Of a DNA stretch of 64,000 nucleotides, positions 25,799-39,828 are shown piece after piece. The translations under genes were made by a program, and so were the position numbers. The notes under the pieces were generated by a model. The model saw only the letters and a program-made list of their open reading frames with translations, had not been told where the DNA came from and did not search any database. How positions within the stretch are numbered: position 1 is the stretch's first letter; each line of letters begins with the position of its first letter. Source of the DNA: DATJKD01 sp963834855 (GTDB lineage Bacteria > Pseudomonadota > Gammaproteobacteria > Steroidobacterales > Steroidobacteraceae); NCBI GenBank assembly GCA_963834855.1, contig CAWIDH010000034.1:59063-123062 (forward strand). The letters run 5' to 3'.

Positions 25799-26497
25799 TC
25801 ACAGTTGGCTTAGACCCGCGAGCACGGCGCCGAGTTCACCGAGCGTACGGATGCGCAGCGCCGGCGCCGCGGTGACCGCGGGCCACGGCTGGCCGCTGCG
25901 ATTGAGCCAGATCGGCAGCACGCCCGCGCCGCGCGCGCCCTCGACGTCGGCGTCCGGGTCGTCGCCGACGTGCGCTACGCGTGCAGGGTCGAGCCCTGCC
26001 TCATCGAGCAGTATCCGGAAGATCCGCGGGTCGGGCTTGAGCATGCCCGCGTCGCGCGCCGAGAGGCTTCGCTCGAAGAAGTGCCCGAGCCCGATCGCTG
26101 CCAGGTCCGCGTTGCCGTTGCTGATCGCGAACAACCGCCAGTGCGCATGCAGACCGGTGAGCGCCGGCAGCACGTCGTCGTACAGCTGTACCTCGTTCCG
26201 CGCGCGGTAGAACACGGCGAAGGCTTCGTCTGCCATCGTCTCGGCGTAACCGGCCTCGCGCGCGAGCAGGCGCAGCATCGTGTGGCGCAGCCAGCTGAAA
26301 TCGTGACGCATGGCCGGGTGCTCGAGCACCAGCCGGGCGCGCAGCTCGCGCATCGATTCCAGGGAATGTCGCTCGACCACCCGCGGGTATTCCCGCGCCA
26401 GGTATTCGACCAGCACCCGCTCGGCGCGCAGGATCACCGGCCCCACGTCCCAGAGCGTGTTGTCGAGGTCGAATGTCAGCGCATCGATCCGCGGCAT
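25799..26497 (-). CDS. HAD-superfamily hydrolase
   Basis: A 232-residue phosphatase-like protein. Motif I is DLDNTLWD (residues 9-16), whose first Asp would be the nucleophile. Motif II is the Ser in FAISNGNAD. Motif III is the Lys in GMLKPDPRIF. Motif IV is HVGDDPDADVEGARGAG. A helical cap lies between motifs I and II. It resembles YigB/YjjG-type phosphatases of flavin or nucleotide metabolism; the substrate is not determined. ATG at 26497 has GGAGGAG just upstream. Confidence 0.9.
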   Translation of the reverse strand: MPRIDALTFDLDNTLWDVGPVILRAERVLVEYLAREYPRVVERHSLESMRELRARLVLEHPAMRHDFSWLRHTMLRLLAREAGYAETMADEAFAVFYRARNEVQLYDDVLPALTGLHAHWRLFAISNGNADLAAIGLGHFFERSLSARDAGMLKPDPRIFRILLDEAGLDPARVAHVGDDPDADVEGARGAGVLPIWLNRSGQPWPAVTAAPALRIRTLGELGAVLAGLSQL

Positions 26498-26613
26498 GGG
26501 CTCCTCCTGCGCTGATCGTGGCATAGTCGCGCGGGCGGCGCCGAACGCGCACGGCCGCCGGGAGCGCTTAGGCGTAACGCGCCTCATGCGCGCGTAAATC
26601 AGAGGTTCCTCAG

Positions 26614-27867
26614 ATGTTCCGCCAGTCCGCCTTTGGCGAGCGCTTTTCCCGTCGCACGGGTGCGGCGGAGCTGATGACGGATCTCGCCGCCGCGGCCTCG
26701 GCGCCTCCGCCCGTGTACATGCTGGGCGGCGGCAATCCCGCGCGCATCCCCGAGGTCGAGGCCGTGTACCGGCGGCGCCTGACCGAGATCGCCGCCGACG
26801 CCGCGCAGTTCGGCCGCTTCGCGGGCCAGTACTCCGATCCCGCCGGCGATCCCGCGTTCCGCGACGCGGTCGCCGGCGCGCTCGCGGCGGAGTTCGGCTG
26901 GCGGGTCGAGCGGCGCAACGTCGCGCTCACCGCCGGCAGCCAGATCGCGTTTTTCTTCCTGTTCAACTCGCTCGCGGGCACGCAGGCGGACGGCGCGCGC
27001 CGGCGCCTGCTGCTGCCGCTCGCGCCGGAGTACATCGGCTATGCCGACCTCGGCGTGGCGGACGGCATGCTGTTGTCGCAACCGGCGCGGATCGAGGCGC
27101 AGGCGGACGGCTTCTTCAAGTACCGGCTCGACGTGGACCGGCTCGACGTGCCGGGCGACGTCGCCGCCATCTGCGTGTCGCGGCCCACCAATCCTTCCGG
27201 CAACGTGCTGACGCTGGACGAGCTCGAGCGCCTCGATGGCGTTGCGCGGGCGCACGGAGTGCCGCTGGTGCTCGATGCCGCTTATGGCCTGCCGTTCCCA
27301 GGCCTGCAGTTCGACGACGGCGCTGCGTTCTGGAACGACAACGTGATCCTGTGCATGAGCCTTTCGAAGCTCGGCCTGCCCGGTGCGCGCACAGGCATCG
27401 TGGTCGCGCACGAATCGGTGACCGAGGCGGTCACGGCGTTCAATGCCACGGCCGCGCTCGCGCCGGCCGGGACGGCGGCAACCATCGTCGAGCCCCTGCT
27501 CGCGAGCGGCGAGCTCCTGCGGCTGTGCCGCGACGTCGTGCGACCGCACTACGCGGCGCGCTGCCGGCAGTCGATCGACTGGCTGCGCGAGGCGTGCCGC
27601 GACCTGCCGCTCGTCATCCACCGGCCCGAGGGCGCGTTCTTCCTGTGGCTGTGGTTTCCGGGATTGCCCGTCACGAGCGCAGAGCTGTACGGGCGGCTCA
27701 AGGCGCGCGGCGTGTACGTGATCTCGGGCCATCATTTCTTTCCGGGGCTGGCCACGGACTGGCCGCATCGCAACGAGTGTCTGCGGATCAACTACTCGCA
27801 GGCGCCGGAAGCGGTGGCGGCCGGGATCGAGATCCTGGCCGAGGAGGTACGACGCGCCTATGGGTGA
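26614..27867 (+). CDS. avtA: Valine-pyruvate aminotransferase
   Basis: A 417-residue class I/II PLP aminotransferase with AvtA features: start FGERFSRRTGAAELMTDL, GGGNPARIPEVE, TAGSQIAFFFLFN, SRPTNPSGNVLT (substrate Asn), LVLDAAYGLPFPG and the Schiff-base Lys in MSLSKLGLPGARTG (about residue 251). The C-terminal GVYVISGHHFFPG and RNECLRINYSQ match AvtA. It transfers amino groups between valine and pyruvate (or alanine and 2-oxoisovalerate). It is divergent from the HAD gene with about 116 bases between starts. Confidence 0.92.
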   Translation: MFRQSAFGERFSRRTGAAELMTDLAAAASAPPPVYMLGGGNPARIPEVEAVYRRRLTEIAADAAQFGRFAGQYSDPAGDPAFRDAVAGALAAEFGWRVERRNVALTAGSQIAFFFLFNSLAGTQADGARRRLLLPLAPEYIGYADLGVADGMLLSQPARIEAQADGFFKYRLDVDRLDVPGDVAAICVSRPTNPSGNVLTLDELERLDGVARAHGVPLVLDAAYGLPFPGLQFDDGAAFWNDNVILCMSLSKLGLPGARTGIVVAHESVTEAVTAFNATAALAPAGTAATIVEPLLASGELLRLCRDVVRPHYAARCRQSIDWLREACRDLPLVIHRPEGAFFLWLWFPGLPVTSAELYGRLKARGVYVISGHHFFPGLATDWPHRNECLRINYSQAPEAVAAGIEILAEEVRRAYG

Positions 27868-27979
27868 ACTGCAGGACTCCTGCGCCCGACGTACGGCGCG
27901 CCTACAAATGGCGGCCGATGCGCGCGTGTGGTCACGCGCGCACGCTTGCTAGACTTGCAGCGTCACGGAGGAGACGACC

Positions 27980-29542
27980 ATGCGCCGACATCTTGCGCTC
28001 CTGGCCGCGGTGCTCGCCATCGGTGGCTGCGCGACCAATCCGGTCACGGGCAAGAAGGAACTGAACCTCGTTTCCGAGGCGCAGGAGATCCAGATCGGGC
28101 AGCAGCAATACGCGCCTTCGCGGCAGTCGCAAGGCGGCGACTACGTCACCGACCCGACGGTCACGAACTACGTGCGCCAGGTGGGCAACCGGCTCGGGGC
28201 AGTCGCCGACCGAAAGCTGCCCTATGAGTTCGTGGTCATCAACAGCAGCGACCTGAACGCCTGGGCCCTGCCCGGCGGCAAGCTCGCCATCAACCGCGGC
28301 CTGCTCGTGGAGCTCAAGAACGAGGCCGAGCTCGCGGCGGTCCTCGGTCACGAGATCGTGCACGCGGCCGCGCGGCATGGCGCGCAGCAGATGGAACAGG
28401 GGCAGCTCCTGCAGATCGGCGCCGCGGTGGCGTCCATCGGTGCGGCCGCCTACGGTGGTTCAGCGCTCGGCGAGATGGTAGGCCAGGGCAGCATGCTGGG
28501 CGCGCAACTCCTGTCGGCCAAGTATGGACGCGACGACGAGCTCGAGGCCGACCGCTACGGCATGAAGTACATGAAGGCGGCTGGTTACGACCTGCAGGCC
28601 GCGGTCGCTTTGCAGGAGCTGTTCGTGCGGAAGTTCGAGGGCGGAAGCGCGGACCGACTGAGCAGCCTGTTCGCGAGCCACCCGCCCTCTCCAGAGCGCG
28701 TGGCCGCCAACAAGCGCACGATGGCCGAGATGGGCGGGCCCGGCGGCGATCTCGGCACCGAGCGGTACCAGGCCGGCATCGCGAACCTGCTCAAATCGGC
28801 GCCCGCCTATGCGAAGTACGACGAGGCGCTGGCTGCGGCGAACAAGGGCGACATGGCCACTGCGAAACGTCTCGCGGCCGAGGCCGCGAAGATGGAGCCG
28901 CGCGAGGCGCGATTCCAGGAATTGCAGGGTGAGCTCGAGCGGCAGGCCAAGAACCCGAAGGGCGCCTTGCCGTACTTCGAGAAGGCGCGTTCCCTCGACC
29001 CTGGCTACTTCAAGCCGCTCGCACTGTCAGGCATCACGCAGTACGACCTCGGCAACCGCGCGGCGGCCGAACCCCTGCTGACCCAGGCCATGCAGCTGCT
29101 GCCGAACGGCCCGAGTGCTTTCTACCTCGGCCGCATCGCCGAGGACACGGGCAATACGGCCAAGGCCGTCGAGTACTACAAGATGGTGGCCGGCTCGAAG
29201 TCGAAGCTCGGCCAGGAGGCGCAGGCGCGGCTCGCGCGGCTCGATCTCGCGCAGAACCCGGACACCTACCTCGCGATCCAGCCGCAGCTCGACCAGAGCG
29301 GCCGCGTCTGGCTCACGGTCGGCAATCGCACGAACGTGCCGGTGAGCAACGTCAGCCTCCAGGTCGCGGTCGTCAACCAGTCCGGCCAGGTGCACGCCGG
29401 GCCGGTGCGCGTCACGACGGGCGGTAACGTCATACCGCCGCAGCAGGCGGTACGCCTGCAGACCTCGCTCGGCCCCTACAACACGAACGAGGTGCTGAAC
29501 TACGTGAAGTGGAAGATCGAGAGCGCGCAACCCGCGCAGTGA
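27980..29542 (+). CDS. M48 family zinc metalloprotease lipoprotein with TPR (BepA-like)
   Basis: A 520-residue periplasmic lipoprotein. The signal ends in AIGGC. The M48 catalytic domain has HEIVHAAARHG (zinc His pair about residue 123) and the third ligand Glu in DELEADRYGMKYM (about 185). The C-terminal region has TPR-like helices (ALAAANKGDMATAKRLAAEA, LPYFEKARSLDPGYFKPLAL, AEPLLTQAMQLLPN). An extra beta-rich tail (about 430-520) follows. BepA/LoiP relatives help fold or degrade outer-membrane proteins such as LptD. GGAGGAG precedes the ATG. It probably forms a single-gene unit. Confidence 0.92.
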   Translation: MRRHLALLAAVLAIGGCATNPVTGKKELNLVSEAQEIQIGQQQYAPSRQSQGGDYVTDPTVTNYVRQVGNRLGAVADRKLPYEFVVINSSDLNAWALPGGKLAINRGLLVELKNEAELAAVLGHEIVHAAARHGAQQMEQGQLLQIGAAVASIGAAAYGGSALGEMVGQGSMLGAQLLSAKYGRDDELEADRYGMKYMKAAGYDLQAAVALQELFVRKFEGGSADRLSSLFASHPPSPERVAANKRTMAEMGGPGGDLGTERYQAGIANLLKSAPAYAKYDEALAAANKGDMATAKRLAAEAAKMEPREARFQELQGELERQAKNPKGALPYFEKARSLDPGYFKPLALSGITQYDLGNRAAAEPLLTQAMQLLPNGPSAFYLGRIAEDTGNTAKAVEYYKMVAGSKSKLGQEAQARLARLDLAQNPDTYLAIQPQLDQSGRVWLTVGNRTNVPVSNVSLQVAVVNQSGQVHAGPVRVTTGGNVIPPQQAVRLQTSLGPYNTNEVLNYVKWKIESAQPAQ

Positions 29543-29614
29543 ACGAACGCAGGCGCGGTCGGCAAAGCCGACGTCAACACCCGGGCCACGTACCCGGAGA
29601 CAACCGCGGGGCTG

Positions 29615-30537
29615 TCAAACGCGATCGAGCAGGGCGGCCGCCAGCCGCCGGGCCGAGCCGGGCGCGTGGGCGAGGAAGAGCGATGGCTCGGTGAGCTCCA
29701 CTTCGAGCACGACCGGCGCATCGTCGTCGCCACGGATCAGGTCGACGCGCGCGTACAGCAGGCGCTCGAACGGGATCGCGGCGCATGCGGCGGCGGCAAC
29801 CCGCCGCTCGTCGTCGTCGGCCTCGCGCGCGCGAATCTCCTCCGGCGCGAAAAGCCCCGCGACGAACTCAGCACCGGCGCGCAGCAGGGCACCCTTGCAC
29901 ACCGCATGGCTGAACTCATCGCCGAGGTAGATCACCGCGGTCTCGCCGTGCTCGTCCACCCCGCCGAGATACGGCTGCAGCATGGCGTCGCGCCCCGACA
30001 CGAGCAGCCGCCCGAGATGCATCTCGGCGCGCGCGTCGTCGGCACGACCGTAGCGGGCGGCGTCACGAGAGCCTGCGCCGACCACGGGCTTGACGACGAA
30101 CTCCGCGAACTCGTCCGGGTGGCCCACCGTCAGGGCCCCGGCGCCTCCGCCGAGGAACCGCGAAAGCTCCGCTGCCGCGTCGGCGCCGGGCGCGACGTAC
30201 CGCGTCGGCACGACCGGCACGCCGGCACGCGCGAGCTCGACCAGGTAGCGCTTGTCGGTGTTCCAGCGCACGACGTCCGGCGGATTGAACAGCCGCGTCC
30301 GCGCAGCACAACGCCCGGCCCACGCGAGGAACTCACCGAACCGCTCCGCGTAATCCCACGCCGAGCGCAGCACCGCAGCGTCGAACAGCGCCCAGTCCAC
30401 CGCATCATCGTCCCAGCAGGGCGTCGTGACTCGCGCACCCTGCGCGATCAATGCTTCGCGCAGGGGTGGCAGGTCTTCATCGAGCGCCAGCGCGTCGCGC
30501 GCGCTGACCAGGGCGATGGATTTCGCGTTCCCTTGCG

Positions 30538-30541
<4 letters not shown>
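29615..30541 (-). CDS. ATP-grasp family ligase
   Basis: A 308-residue protein with the ATP-grasp layout. The N-terminal substrate domain includes VLRSAWDYAERFGEFLAW and LFNPPDVVRWNTDKRYLVELA. The central ATP-binding lobe has FVVKPVVGAGSRDA. The C-terminal metal-binding lobe has ARVDLIRG and VLEVELTEPSLFL. It resembles the RimK/DcsG-like group that joins carboxylates to amines; the substrate is unknown. The ATG at 30541 overlaps the stop of the giant uvrA (ATGA), so it is coupled to that gene. Confidence 0.85.
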
Positions 30542-36294
<5,753 letters not shown>

Positions 36295-36401
36295 GGGCCG
36301 GGGTCCGGTCGCGACTGGCCGGAGCGGTCACGCTACCACGATTTGGCGGCTTGTCCGATACTTCGCGACAGAACGACCGCATCTCGTCGGGGGGCTGCAC
36401 G

Positions 36402-37043
36402 ATGAGGTTCTTTTCCGCCCTGATGCCGCGCGAGACCCGGTTCTTTGCGCTGTTCAACCGCCACGCGGAGTACGTCGTGCAGGGCGGCCGCCTGGTCGCC
36501 GAGCTGATGAGCGAGGTCGCCGACGACCGGCGCCGGGCGGAGCTGATTCGCCAGATCGGCGAGGCCGAGCGCGCCGCCGACAAGGTCACCCACGACACCG
36601 TCTCGCTGCTGCATTCGACGTTCATCACGCCCTTCGACCGCAACGACATCCACCGGCTCATCTCGAACATGGACGACATCCTGGACCTGATCCAGGACAC
36701 CGCCGAGGCCGTGCACCTCTACGACCTGCGCCAGATTCCGCCGGAGGCGCCGCGACTGGTCCGGCTGCTCGAGGCGAGCTGCGAGCGCGTCCAGGCGGCG
36801 GTGCAGCTGCTGCCGAGCATGGACAACGCCTCCCGGATGCTCGCGATCGCCCAGGAGATCGACGCGCTCGAAAGCGAGGCGGACGAGGCCATGCGCACGG
36901 GTATTTCGCGCCTGTTTCGCGAGGAACAGGACGTCCGCCAGCTCATCATGCACAAGAACGTGTACGAGTACCTCGAGGAAGCCACCGACAGGTGCCAGGA
37001 CGTCGCGAACGTCATCGAGTCGGTCGTCGTCGAGAACGTCTGA
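36402..37043 (+). CDS. DUF47 (PhoU-like) phosphate transport regulator
   Basis: A 213-residue all-helical protein of the DUF47/Pit accessory family: FFALFNRHAEYVVQGGRLVAEL, ERAADKVTHDTVSLLHSTFITP (acidic metal-binding helix), PFDRNDIHRLISNMDDILDLI and NVYEYLEEATDRCQDVANVIE. PhoU-like proteins bind metal clusters and modulate phosphate carriers. The Pit permease begins two bases after its stop, so the two form an operon. ATG at 36402 gives the standard N-terminus MRFFSALMPRE. Confidence 0.93.
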   Translation: MRFFSALMPRETRFFALFNRHAEYVVQGGRLVAELMSEVADDRRRAELIRQIGEAERAADKVTHDTVSLLHSTFITPFDRNDIHRLISNMDDILDLIQDTAEAVHLYDLRQIPPEAPRLVRLLEASCERVQAAVQLLPSMDNASRMLAIAQEIDALESEADEAMRTGISRLFREEQDVRQLIMHKNVYEYLEEATDRCQDVANVIESVVVENV

Positions 37044-37045
37044 GC

Positions 37046-38056
37046 ATGGACCTGACGATCCCGCTGGCGACGCTCGTGGTCCTGGTCGCGCTCGCGCTGG
37101 CCTTCGACTTCATGAACGGCTTCCACGACGCCGCGAATTCGATCGCCACCGTCGTTTCCACCGGCGTGCTGCGACCCTACCAGGCGGTGATCTGGGCGGC
37201 GTTCTTCAACTTCGTCGCTGTGTTCCTGTTCGAGCTCAAGGTCGCCGCGACGGTCGGCAAGGGCATCGTCGACCCGCCCTCGATCGATCATTACGTGATC
37301 TTCGGGGCGCTCTGCGGTGCCATCCTGTGGAACCTGCTCACCTGGTACTACGGCATACCGTCGAGCTCCTCGCACGCGCTGATCGGCGGCATGATCGGCG
37401 CCACGCTCGCCAAGTCCGGCACCGCCCCGCTGCTCGCGCCCGGCATCATCAAGACCGCGACCTTCATCTTCGTCTCGCCGCTGCTCGGCATGACGCTCGG
37501 GGCGCTCCTGATGATCGCGGTGTCCTGGGTCTGCCTGCGCGCGTCGCCGCGCCGCGTCGACCAGTGGTTCCGGCGGCTGCAGCTCGTGTCATCGGCGCTC
37601 TACAGCATCGGTCACGGCAGCAACGACGCGCAGAAGACGATGGGCATCATCTGGCTGCTGCTGATCACGGCCGGGGTCACCGGCGCGGACCACCTGCCCT
37701 TCTGGGTGATCGCCAGCTGCTACGTGGCGATCGCGCTCGGTACGCTCTTCGGTGGCTGGCGCATCGTCAAGACCATGGGCCAGAAGATCACCAAGCTGCG
37801 GCCGGTGGGCGGCTTCGCGGCCGAGACCGGCGGTGCCATGACGCTCTTCCTCGCCACGGGCCTCGGCATACCCGTGTCCACCACCCACACGATCACCGGC
37901 GCAATCGTGGGCGTGGGCGCCGCGCAACGCACGCGCGCGGTCCGCTGGGGTGTCGCGGGAAACATCGTGATCGCCTGGATCGTCACCATGCCGGCGGCGG
38001 CGGCGATGGCGGCGTTGGCCTACTATGCCGGGCGGGTCCTCCTGTCCGCGACCTGA
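37046..38056 (+). CDS. pit: Inorganic phosphate transporter, Pit family
   Basis: A 336-residue inner-membrane carrier with about ten helices. The duplicated family signature appears as FDFMNGFHDAANSIATVVSTG with GIPSSSSHALIGGMIG in the first half, and SIGHGSNDAQKTMG with GIPVSTTHTITGAIVGVG in the second. Pit proteins take up metal-phosphate by proton symport with low affinity. It sits immediately downstream of its DUF47 partner. Confidence 0.95.
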   Translation: MDLTIPLATLVVLVALALAFDFMNGFHDAANSIATVVSTGVLRPYQAVIWAAFFNFVAVFLFELKVAATVGKGIVDPPSIDHYVIFGALCGAILWNLLTWYYGIPSSSSHALIGGMIGATLAKSGTAPLLAPGIIKTATFIFVSPLLGMTLGALLMIAVSWVCLRASPRRVDQWFRRLQLVSSALYSIGHGSNDAQKTMGIIWLLLITAGVTGADHLPFWVIASCYVAIALGTLFGGWRIVKTMGQKITKLRPVGGFAAETGGAMTLFLATGLGIPVSTTHTITGAIVGVGAAQRTRAVRWGVAGNIVIAWIVTMPAAAAMAALAYYAGRVLLSAT

Positions 38057-38124
38057 ACGCGCCAGCCTTGAGAGGCGTCCAACTCTGCACGGGTTTCCGG
38101 CAAAAGTGTCCGGAGGGTGTATGC

Positions 38125-38562
38125 GTGGAATCTGCGTTGGCCTGCTGCTGCGCCTTCTGCCTGCCCTGCGTGGCGGCGGACGACTTCAAGCTCATCAAGC
38201 TGGAACAGCAGGTCCTCGATCTCGAACGACAGGTTGAGGACTTGTCGCGACAAGTCGCTCAACTGCAACAGCGCGGCGTCGGTGCCACCGCCCAGCGAGC
38301 GGCGCCTGCCGAGCGTCCCGTTGCCCCGGCAGGTTCGCCACTGTGGCTCAGCGCGGCGAACTGGCGTCGCGTACGCACCGGCATGAGCGAATTCGAGGTG
38401 ATCGACATCCTCGGCCCGCCGTCGGCACTCCGCGCCGCGCCCGATTCGGATTCGCGCACGCTGATGTATGCGATGGAGATCGGCTCGTCAGGCTTTCTGA
38501 GCGGCAGCGTGCAACTGAAGGATCGCCGCGTCGTCGAGGTTCAGATTCCCGTTCTGCAATAG
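38125..38562 (+). CDS. SmpA/BamE-like envelope protein with coiled coil
   Basis: A 145-residue protein. After a short hydrophobic N-terminus comes a coiled coil (DFKLIKLEQQVLDLERQVED and onward, about residues 22-50). A linker rich in Pro and Ala leads to a BamE/SmpA-like fold: WRRVRTGMSEFEVIDILGPP, then TLMYAMEIGSSG and GSVQLKDRRVVEVQIP. The start is awkward. GTG at 38125 is in frame, but ATG at 38121 in another frame has a better ribosome site and encodes a better signal peptide (MRGICVGLLLRLLPAL). A one-base frameshift in the signal region is therefore possible. Confidence 0.65.
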   Translation: MESALACCCAFCLPCVAADDFKLIKLEQQVLDLERQVEDLSRQVAQLQQRGVGATAQRAAPAERPVAPAGSPLWLSAANWRRVRTGMSEFEVIDILGPPSALRAAPDSDSRTLMYAMEIGSSGFLSGSVQLKDRRVVEVQIPVLQ

Positions 38563-38652
38563 CTCGAACCATGAGCTTAACCCTTCATTGCACACGGACA
38601 CGTACGTCGGCAAGTGCCGCGGCTGTTGCGCCTCGGCGTCCATCGCCGGGAT

Positions 38653-38674
38653 GTCTGTGCGGCGGCGTACAGAC
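38653..38674 (+). promoter_or_regulatory. 22-bp near-palindrome, site 1
   Basis: GTCTGTGCG / CGTACAGAC half-sites around a four-base centre; 61 bases before the SWIM-finger gene start. Same motif as the sites at 39353, 39754, 40849, 42046, 51885, 53477, 58860 and 60309. Confidence 0.7.
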
Positions 38675-38735
38675 GTACCAACACTGTTTCGCGCACGCTT
38701 TCAGGCAGGCTGAGGGAGACTTTGAGGACATTCGC

Positions 38736-39044
38736 GTGGAGAACCCCGGGCGTCGCGGCTCACTCGTACGGAGCGAGTACTTGATAGAACGGTTTCGCGT
38801 TCTCTTCGAGTCCGGCGGTGGATGGCACTGCGGGTGCGCGGATTTCGCTTCCTCCAGTGCATGCGAACATTCCCGGGAAGCTGCCGGCATGCGCGCCGCC
38901 CAGGCCGAGATCGCGGACCACGTGGCGACCGGTCGCTCGCAACTCGCGCGGAACCCTTTGGAGAAGTCGCGTGACGTCTTGACGCGAATTGAGACTGTGC
39001 CCGACGTTCGCTACCGAGGCGAGCGAAGCCGAGTCTACCAATGA
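38736..39044 (+). CDS. Small SWIM zinc-finger protein
   Basis: A 102-residue protein. The start GTG at 38736 has GAGG eight bases upstream and lies 61 bases after a copy of the shared 22-bp site. The centre carries a SWIM-type zinc motif, C-x-C-x8-C-x-H, in WHCGCADFASSSACEH (about residues 37-52). A beta-strand pair precedes it (GSLVRSEYLIERFRVLFESG) and a helix follows (SREAAGMRAAQAEIADHVATG). SWIM fingers bind DNA or proteins and usually occur inside larger proteins, so a stand-alone version is unusual. Its stop overlaps the next ORF's start (ATGA). Confidence 0.6.
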   Translation: MENPGRRGSLVRSEYLIERFRVLFESGGGWHCGCADFASSSACEHSREAAGMRAAQAEIADHVATGRSQLARNPLEKSRDVLTRIETVPDVRYRGERSRVYQ

Positions 39045-39217
39045 CACATCCCATCCGACGTGAGTCTCGCGACGACGATACGGCAGGGCACGCCGCGCAG
39101 CTGGAGGCATGGGAGGACGACGGCGGCGCAACGGGGGCTGACGCCTGCACCCGCGATGTGCCTTCTGAAGGGCGGTCGGCCGCCGACGCTCGTCTATTCA
39201 ACACGCCGCGCAGCTAA
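39041..39217 (+). CDS. Very small hypothetical protein coupled to the SWIM gene
   Basis: A 58-residue acidic, hydrophilic peptide (RRESRDDDTAGHAAQLEAWE at the N-terminus, RSAADARLFNTPRS at the end). Support is its ATGA overlap with the stop of the SWIM-finger gene, typical of coupled translation. No family is recognised and its composition is weak evidence, so it may be a chance frame. Confidence 0.35.
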   Translation: MTHPIRRESRDDDTAGHAAQLEAWEDDGGATGADACTRDVPSEGRSAADARLFNTPRS

Positions 39218-39352
39218 TCCAACTTGCGCAATCTCGACTTTGGCTAAGCCATGGCGCACATGAGCGTGTCTTTGACGGCCGCGTGACGTTCGCAGGTAGC
39301 TCTGACGCAGGCGTCACCGGTCCGTTGCGAGATTCCCTCGAGCTCCCCAGCT

Positions 39353-39374
39353 GTCTGTTCGGCACCGTACCGAC
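39353..39374 (+). promoter_or_regulatory. 22-bp near-palindrome, site 2
   Basis: GTCTGTTCG / CGTACCGAC half-sites; 49 bases before the start at 39424. Confidence 0.75.
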
Positions 39375-39423
39375 CGCTCCCGGTGGCGCGCGCAACCTTC
39401 TCACGAAGCCGCAGGAGAGAGAC

Positions 39424-39597
39424 ATGAACGCCCAAACAGTAGACACAGGCTGGACACGCCTTCTGGAGAAGATCCGCAAACTGTTCGAAGCACCGCCCCG
39501 GAAGGATCCGGCTCCCAAATCGGGGCTAAGGCACGCGGTGTCTGGCAACTTCGATATGCGGGGGCTCCTGCGGCCTCGTCGCGCTGATTCACGGTAA
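39424..39597 (+). CDS. Small hypothetical protein
   Basis: A 57-residue protein with a basic amphipathic N-terminal helix (TGWTRLLEKIRKLFEAPP) and a basic, glycine-containing tail. The ribosome site AGGAGAGA precedes ATG 39424, and the shared 22-bp site lies 49 bases upstream. It resembles the 55-residue protein at 40919 in size, helix type (W..F..KVKGLW against W..LLEKIRKLF) and promoter arrangement, so the two may be distant paralogues. Function unknown. Confidence 0.55.
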   Translation: MNAQTVDTGWTRLLEKIRKLFEAPPRKDPAPKSGLRHAVSGNFDMRGLLRPRRADSR

Positions 39598-39753
39598 GTG
39601 CTCTCGATGACGGGCCGAACCACGATTGCATCGTACATTCGGCAGCCCGTAGCGAAGGAGTGAGCACGCGCACGCGGGCCGCCTCGATCTGACACGCGCA
39701 GTGATTCGTGCAGATCGATAGACCCGCGGCGAAGCGGCAGGCTATCGAGCCTC

Positions 39754-39775
39754 TACTGTGCGCAAGCGCACAGAC
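39754..39775 (+). promoter_or_regulatory. 22-bp near-palindrome, site 3
   Basis: The core CTGTGCGC-AA-GCGCACAG is a perfect 18-bp palindrome (39756-39773) and aligns with the other sites; 53 bases before the desaturase start. Confidence 0.7.
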
Positions 39776-39828
39776 GCACCTGCGAGCTCCGCCCGACAAT
39801 TCGCCTGCAAACTCCTCGAGCCAGGGCG

